A DNA stretch of 17,435 nucleotides from CAKOSP01 sp964370755 (lineage in GTDB: Bacteria; Bacillota_I; Bacilli_A; RF39; UBA660): NCBI GenBank assembly GCA_964370755.1, contig CAYJKL010000022.1:1-17435 (forward strand), read 5' to 3'. How positions within the stretch are numbered: the first letter of the stretch is position 1; every line of letters starts with the position of its first letter. Made by a program: the position numbers and the translations under genes. Positions 15,191-17,435 of this stretch are shown piece after piece. A model generated the notes under the pieces. It did no database searches and was not told where the DNA came from. It saw nothing but the letters and a program-made list of their open reading frames with translations.

Positions 15191-15199
15191 TGTTATAAT
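15191..15199 (+). promoter_or_regulatory. Extended -10 promoter of the FemABX gene
   Basis: TGTTATAAT on the plus strand, predicting a start near 15206, between this box and AAAGGG. This rules out the ATG at 15200 as a start codon for its transcript. Confidence 0.65.
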
Positions 15200-15223
15200 A
15201 TGCGCAACAGAAAGGGTTATATT

Positions 15224-16441
15224 ATGTACATTAGAGAATTAACATTGAAAGAATTTGAAGATTTTGCTATTAATCATCCTCTTGCTAGTTATACGCAGAC
15301 TACAAACTATGCTCTTCTTATGAGTGAATGTGGATTTGACTACGAAATTATTGGGTATGATTCTAACAGTACACTAGTAGCTGCTGCACTTATTTTATAT
15401 AAGAATATTAATGGTATCAACTGGGGTTATTCACCAAAAGGTTTTTTAATTGATTACTTAGATGAAAATTTAATCAGAAATTTCACTAATGATATGAAGA
15501 AGTATTTTTTTAAGAAGCAATTTGCTTTTATTAAAATTAACCCTGAAATACCTATTTCAGTTATTAACAAAAAAACTTTCGAACATAAGTATAATCAAAA
15601 TGACAAAATCAAAGACATATTAATCAATGCTGGATTCAATAAACTTAAAGATAATTTGTATTTTGAATCTATGTTCCCTAGATTCACTGGTATAATATCT
15701 TACAATTCTTTTAAACCGTCTGATATGTCTAAAAATACTAAAAATAAAATTAAAAAAGGAATGAGAAAGGGTTTGTCTTTTACTAAAGTTGATTCTAGTT
15801 ACATTAAATATTTAAATAACTTTACTGCTAAGCAAGATTATTTTTACGAAGATTTATATAACGTATTTGCAAAAACAGATGATGTAGATATTTTTGCTGT
15901 TAAACTTGAATATGATGATTACCTAGAAAATTCTCAAACTATGTACCATAAAGAACATGATAAGAACCAAGAACTTAATTTGAGAATGGCTAAGAAACCA
16001 AGTCCTAAAAATATAAACAGAAAAATGAATAGTGATTTGGCTCTTCTTACTTATAAAAAAGATATTATGGAAGCGACTAAATTTGTTACTAATTTAGAAC
16101 CTCTTGTTTTAGGTGTAATTCTTGTTGTAAAAAATAATAACTCTGTTAAAATAATTGCAAGTGGATTTGATAAAAATTATAAACGCTTTGTACCTAATTA
16201 TTTTATGTATTATAATACTATAAAGTATTATTCTAAAACTCATAGTTTTGTAGATTTAAATGGGTTATCTGGAGACTTTTCTAATGAATCTCCTTTTAAG
16301 GGTTTAAATAAATTTAAAATAGGTTTTAATCCTAAAATTTGTGAATTTATCGGTGAGTTTGATTTAATTATTGAACCAAAAGCTTATAAATATTTGATTA
16401 AAACTGGAAAAATTATAAAAGAACTTACACAGAAGTATTAG
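15224..16441 (+). CDS. FemABX-family peptidyltransferase (peptidoglycan interpeptide-bridge ligase)
   Basis: A 405-residue protein of the FemA/FemB/FemX/MurM family, which uses aminoacyl-tRNAs to add bridge amino acids to the stem peptide of lipid-linked peptidoglycan precursors at the cytoplasmic membrane face. Diagnostic stretches: HPLASYTQTTNYALLMSECG near the N terminus, the first GNAT-like domain through GYSPKGFLIDY and AFIKINPEIPIS, a Lys-rich KNTKNKIKKGMRKGL segment with a helical arm, and the C-terminal YFMYYNTIKYY ... FVDLNGLSGDF ... GLNKFKIGFNP block typical of the second GNAT-like fold. ATG 15224 is chosen because AAAGGG lies 7 bases upstream and the extended -10 is at 15191-15199; the ATG at 15200 would precede the transcript start. 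The amino acid added cannot be told. Monocistronic. Confidence 0.92.
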   Translation: MYIRELTLKEFEDFAINHPLASYTQTTNYALLMSECGFDYEIIGYDSNSTLVAAALILYKNINGINWGYSPKGFLIDYLDENLIRNFTNDMKKYFFKKQFAFIKINPEIPISVINKKTFEHKYNQNDKIKDILINAGFNKLKDNLYFESMFPRFTGIISYNSFKPSDMSKNTKNKIKKGMRKGLSFTKVDSSYIKYLNNFTAKQDYFYEDLYNVFAKTDDVDIFAVKLEYDDYLENSQTMYHKEHDKNQELNLRMAKKPSPKNINRKMNSDLALLTYKKDIMEATKFVTNLEPLVLGVILVVKNNNSVKIIASGFDKNYKRFVPNYFMYYNTIKYYSKTHSFVDLNGLSGDFSNESPFKGLNKFKIGFNPKICEFIGEFDLIIEPKAYKYLIKTGKIIKELTQKY

Positions 16442-16455
16442 ACTTCTTTTTTTTT
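16431..16455 (+). terminator. Terminator of the FemABX gene
   Basis: AGAAGT (16431-16436) pairs with ACTTCT (16442-16447); the 5-base loop contains the TAG stop, and eight T follow. A short but compact intrinsic terminator. Confidence 0.75.
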
Positions 16456-16460
16456 GCATA

Positions 16461-16484
16461 AAAAAAAGTGATTTCTCACTTTTT
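16461..16484 (-). terminator. Terminator of tuf
   Basis: The minus strand reads AAAAAGTGA, GAAA loop, TCACTTTTTTTT: a 9-bp stem with GNRA loop and U tail, 20 bases after the tuf stop and converging with the FemABX terminator. Confidence 0.85.
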
Positions 16485-16503
16485 AGTTTATATAGTTTTA
16501 AAA

Positions 16504-17435
16504 TTAAGCTATAATTTCTCCAACTACACCTGAACCAACAGTTCTACCACCTTCACGGATAGAGAATTTAGTTCCTGCTTCAAGAGCAACTGGAGCTATT
16601 AATTCAACTTCCATTTCGATGTTATCACCAGGCATTACCATTTCAACACCAGCTGGTAAGTTAACTACACCAGTAACGTCTGTTGTTCTGAAATAGAATT
16701 GAGGTCTGTAGTTTGCGAAGAATGGAGTATGACGTCCACCTTCTTCTTTAGATAGAACGTAAACACTAGCTTTAAATTTAGTGTGTGGAGTAACTGTTCC
16801 AGTTTTAGCAAGAACTTGTCCTCTTTCTACGTCATCTTTAGCGATACCACGAAGTAATACACCTGCGTTATCACCAGCTTGAGCATAGTCAAGTGATTTT
16901 CTAAACATTTCGATACCAGTAACAACTGTTTTTTTAGTATCTCTAAGTCCAACAATTTCAACTTCATCATTAAGATTTAATTGTCCTCTTTCAACACGTC
17001 CAGTAACAACTGTTCCACGTCCTGAAATTGTAAATACATCTTCAATACTCATTAAGAATGGTTTGTCGATTTCTAAAGCTGGAGTTTCGATGTATTCATC
17101 AACAGCAGCCATAAGTTCATCAATTTTAACTGTCCAAGCAGCGTCTCCTTCAAGACCTTTAAGAGCTGAACCTCTAATAACTGGAGTAGCGTCTCCATCA
17201 AATCCATATTCGCTTAATAATTCACGAATTTCCATTTCTACTAAATCAAGTAGCTCAGGATCATCAACCATATCACATTTGTTCATGAATACAACCATAC
17301 GAGGTACCCCAACTTGACGTGATAATAGGATGTGTTCTCTTGTTTGAGCCATTGGCCCATCAGTTGCAGCAATAACTAGTATTGCTCCATCCATTTGTGC
17401 AGCACCTGTGATCATGTTTTTAACATAGTCAGCAT
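16504..17435 (-). CDS. tuf: Elongation factor Tu (5' end beyond the window)
   Basis: EF-Tu delivers aminoacyl-tRNA to the ribosome as a GTP complex. The frame remains open to the right edge: before MITGAAQMDGAILV the codons read ADYVKN, the EF-Tu sequence around residue 80, so the first ~80 residues including the P loop lie outside. Visible are TDGPMAQTREHILL, the guanine-specificity motif NKCD with DMVDD, the G5-like SALK, and domains 2 and 3 with GRGTVVTGRVERG, GDNAGVLLRG, RPQFYFRTTDVTG and the terminal FSIREGGRTVGSGVV. Codon and base composition are visibly less AT-extreme than neighbouring genes, as usual for a very highly expressed gene. The internal ATG at 17415 is not the start. Upstream neighbours (often fusA) cannot be seen. 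Confidence 0.97.
   Translation of the reverse strand, partial: ADYVKNMITGAAQMDGAILVIAATDGPMAQTREHILLSRQVGVPRMVVFMNKCDMVDDPELLDLVEMEIRELLSEYGFDGDATPVIRGSALKGLEGDAAWTVKIDELMAAVDEYIETPALEIDKPFLMSIEDVFTISGRGTVVTGRVERGQLNLNDEVEIVGLRDTKKTVVTGIEMFRKSLDYAQAGDNAGVLLRGIAKDDVERGQVLAKTGTVTPHTKFKASVYVLSKEEGGRHTPFFANYRPQFYFRTTDVTGVVNLPAGVEMVMPGDNIEMEVELIAPVALEAGTKFSIREGGRTVGSGVVGEIIA

Overview
The window comes from a strongly AT-rich, low-GC Gram-positive bacterium (Bacillota or a close relative), probably a fermenting anaerobe. Evidence: pyruvate:ferredoxin oxidoreductase as a single long chain, a FemABX-type wall-peptide ligase, AAGGAGG-like ribosome binding sites, Firmicute-type EF-Tu and enolase, and TGG-coded tryptophan with no sign of UGA recoding. 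Genus cannot be fixed from the sequence. Most genes stand alone or in very short operons, with their own promoters (often extended -10, TGNTATAAT) and compact terminators that frequently include the stop codon.

Region 1 (1-4283) looks like a surface or spore-coat locus. It holds the 3' part of a collagen-like (Gly-X-Y) gene with a BclA-type C-terminal domain, translationally coupled to a family-2 glycosyltransferase with TPR repeats that is a good candidate to glycosylate it. Then follow a protein of three carboxypeptidase-regulatory-like beta domains and a 192-residue protein (both minus strand), and divergently a 345-residue cysteine-rich protein. The last two share a helical module (ESEKIK...N-SV-K-I--IT-LE--L--KLE), which links them although the rest of each is unrelated.

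Region 2 (4332-7128, minus strand) has a three-gene operon (nitroreductase, uracil-DNA-glycosylase-like protein, unknown helical protein) and a separately expressed CNNM/CBS membrane protein lacking the usual C-terminal domain.

Region 3 (7129-9813) is recG flanked by two apparent small RNAs, each about 100 nt, each with a TTGACA-N17 promoter and a rho-independent terminator. One lies on the minus strand beyond the recG 3' end, the other on the plus strand diverging from the recG promoter. Their cores align closely (TTACGAA, AATTG, ATCA, AGTCAACC in the same order) and both have a C-rich unpaired stretch before the terminator. This is the best candidate for something undescribed here.

Region 4 (9814-17435) is mostly housekeeping: nifJ (pyruvate to acetyl-CoA), eno, a DUF308-type membrane protein, a FemABX ligase on the plus strand, and a 5'-truncated tuf running off the right edge. 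No tRNA, rRNA, CRISPR array, transposase or phage gene was seen.
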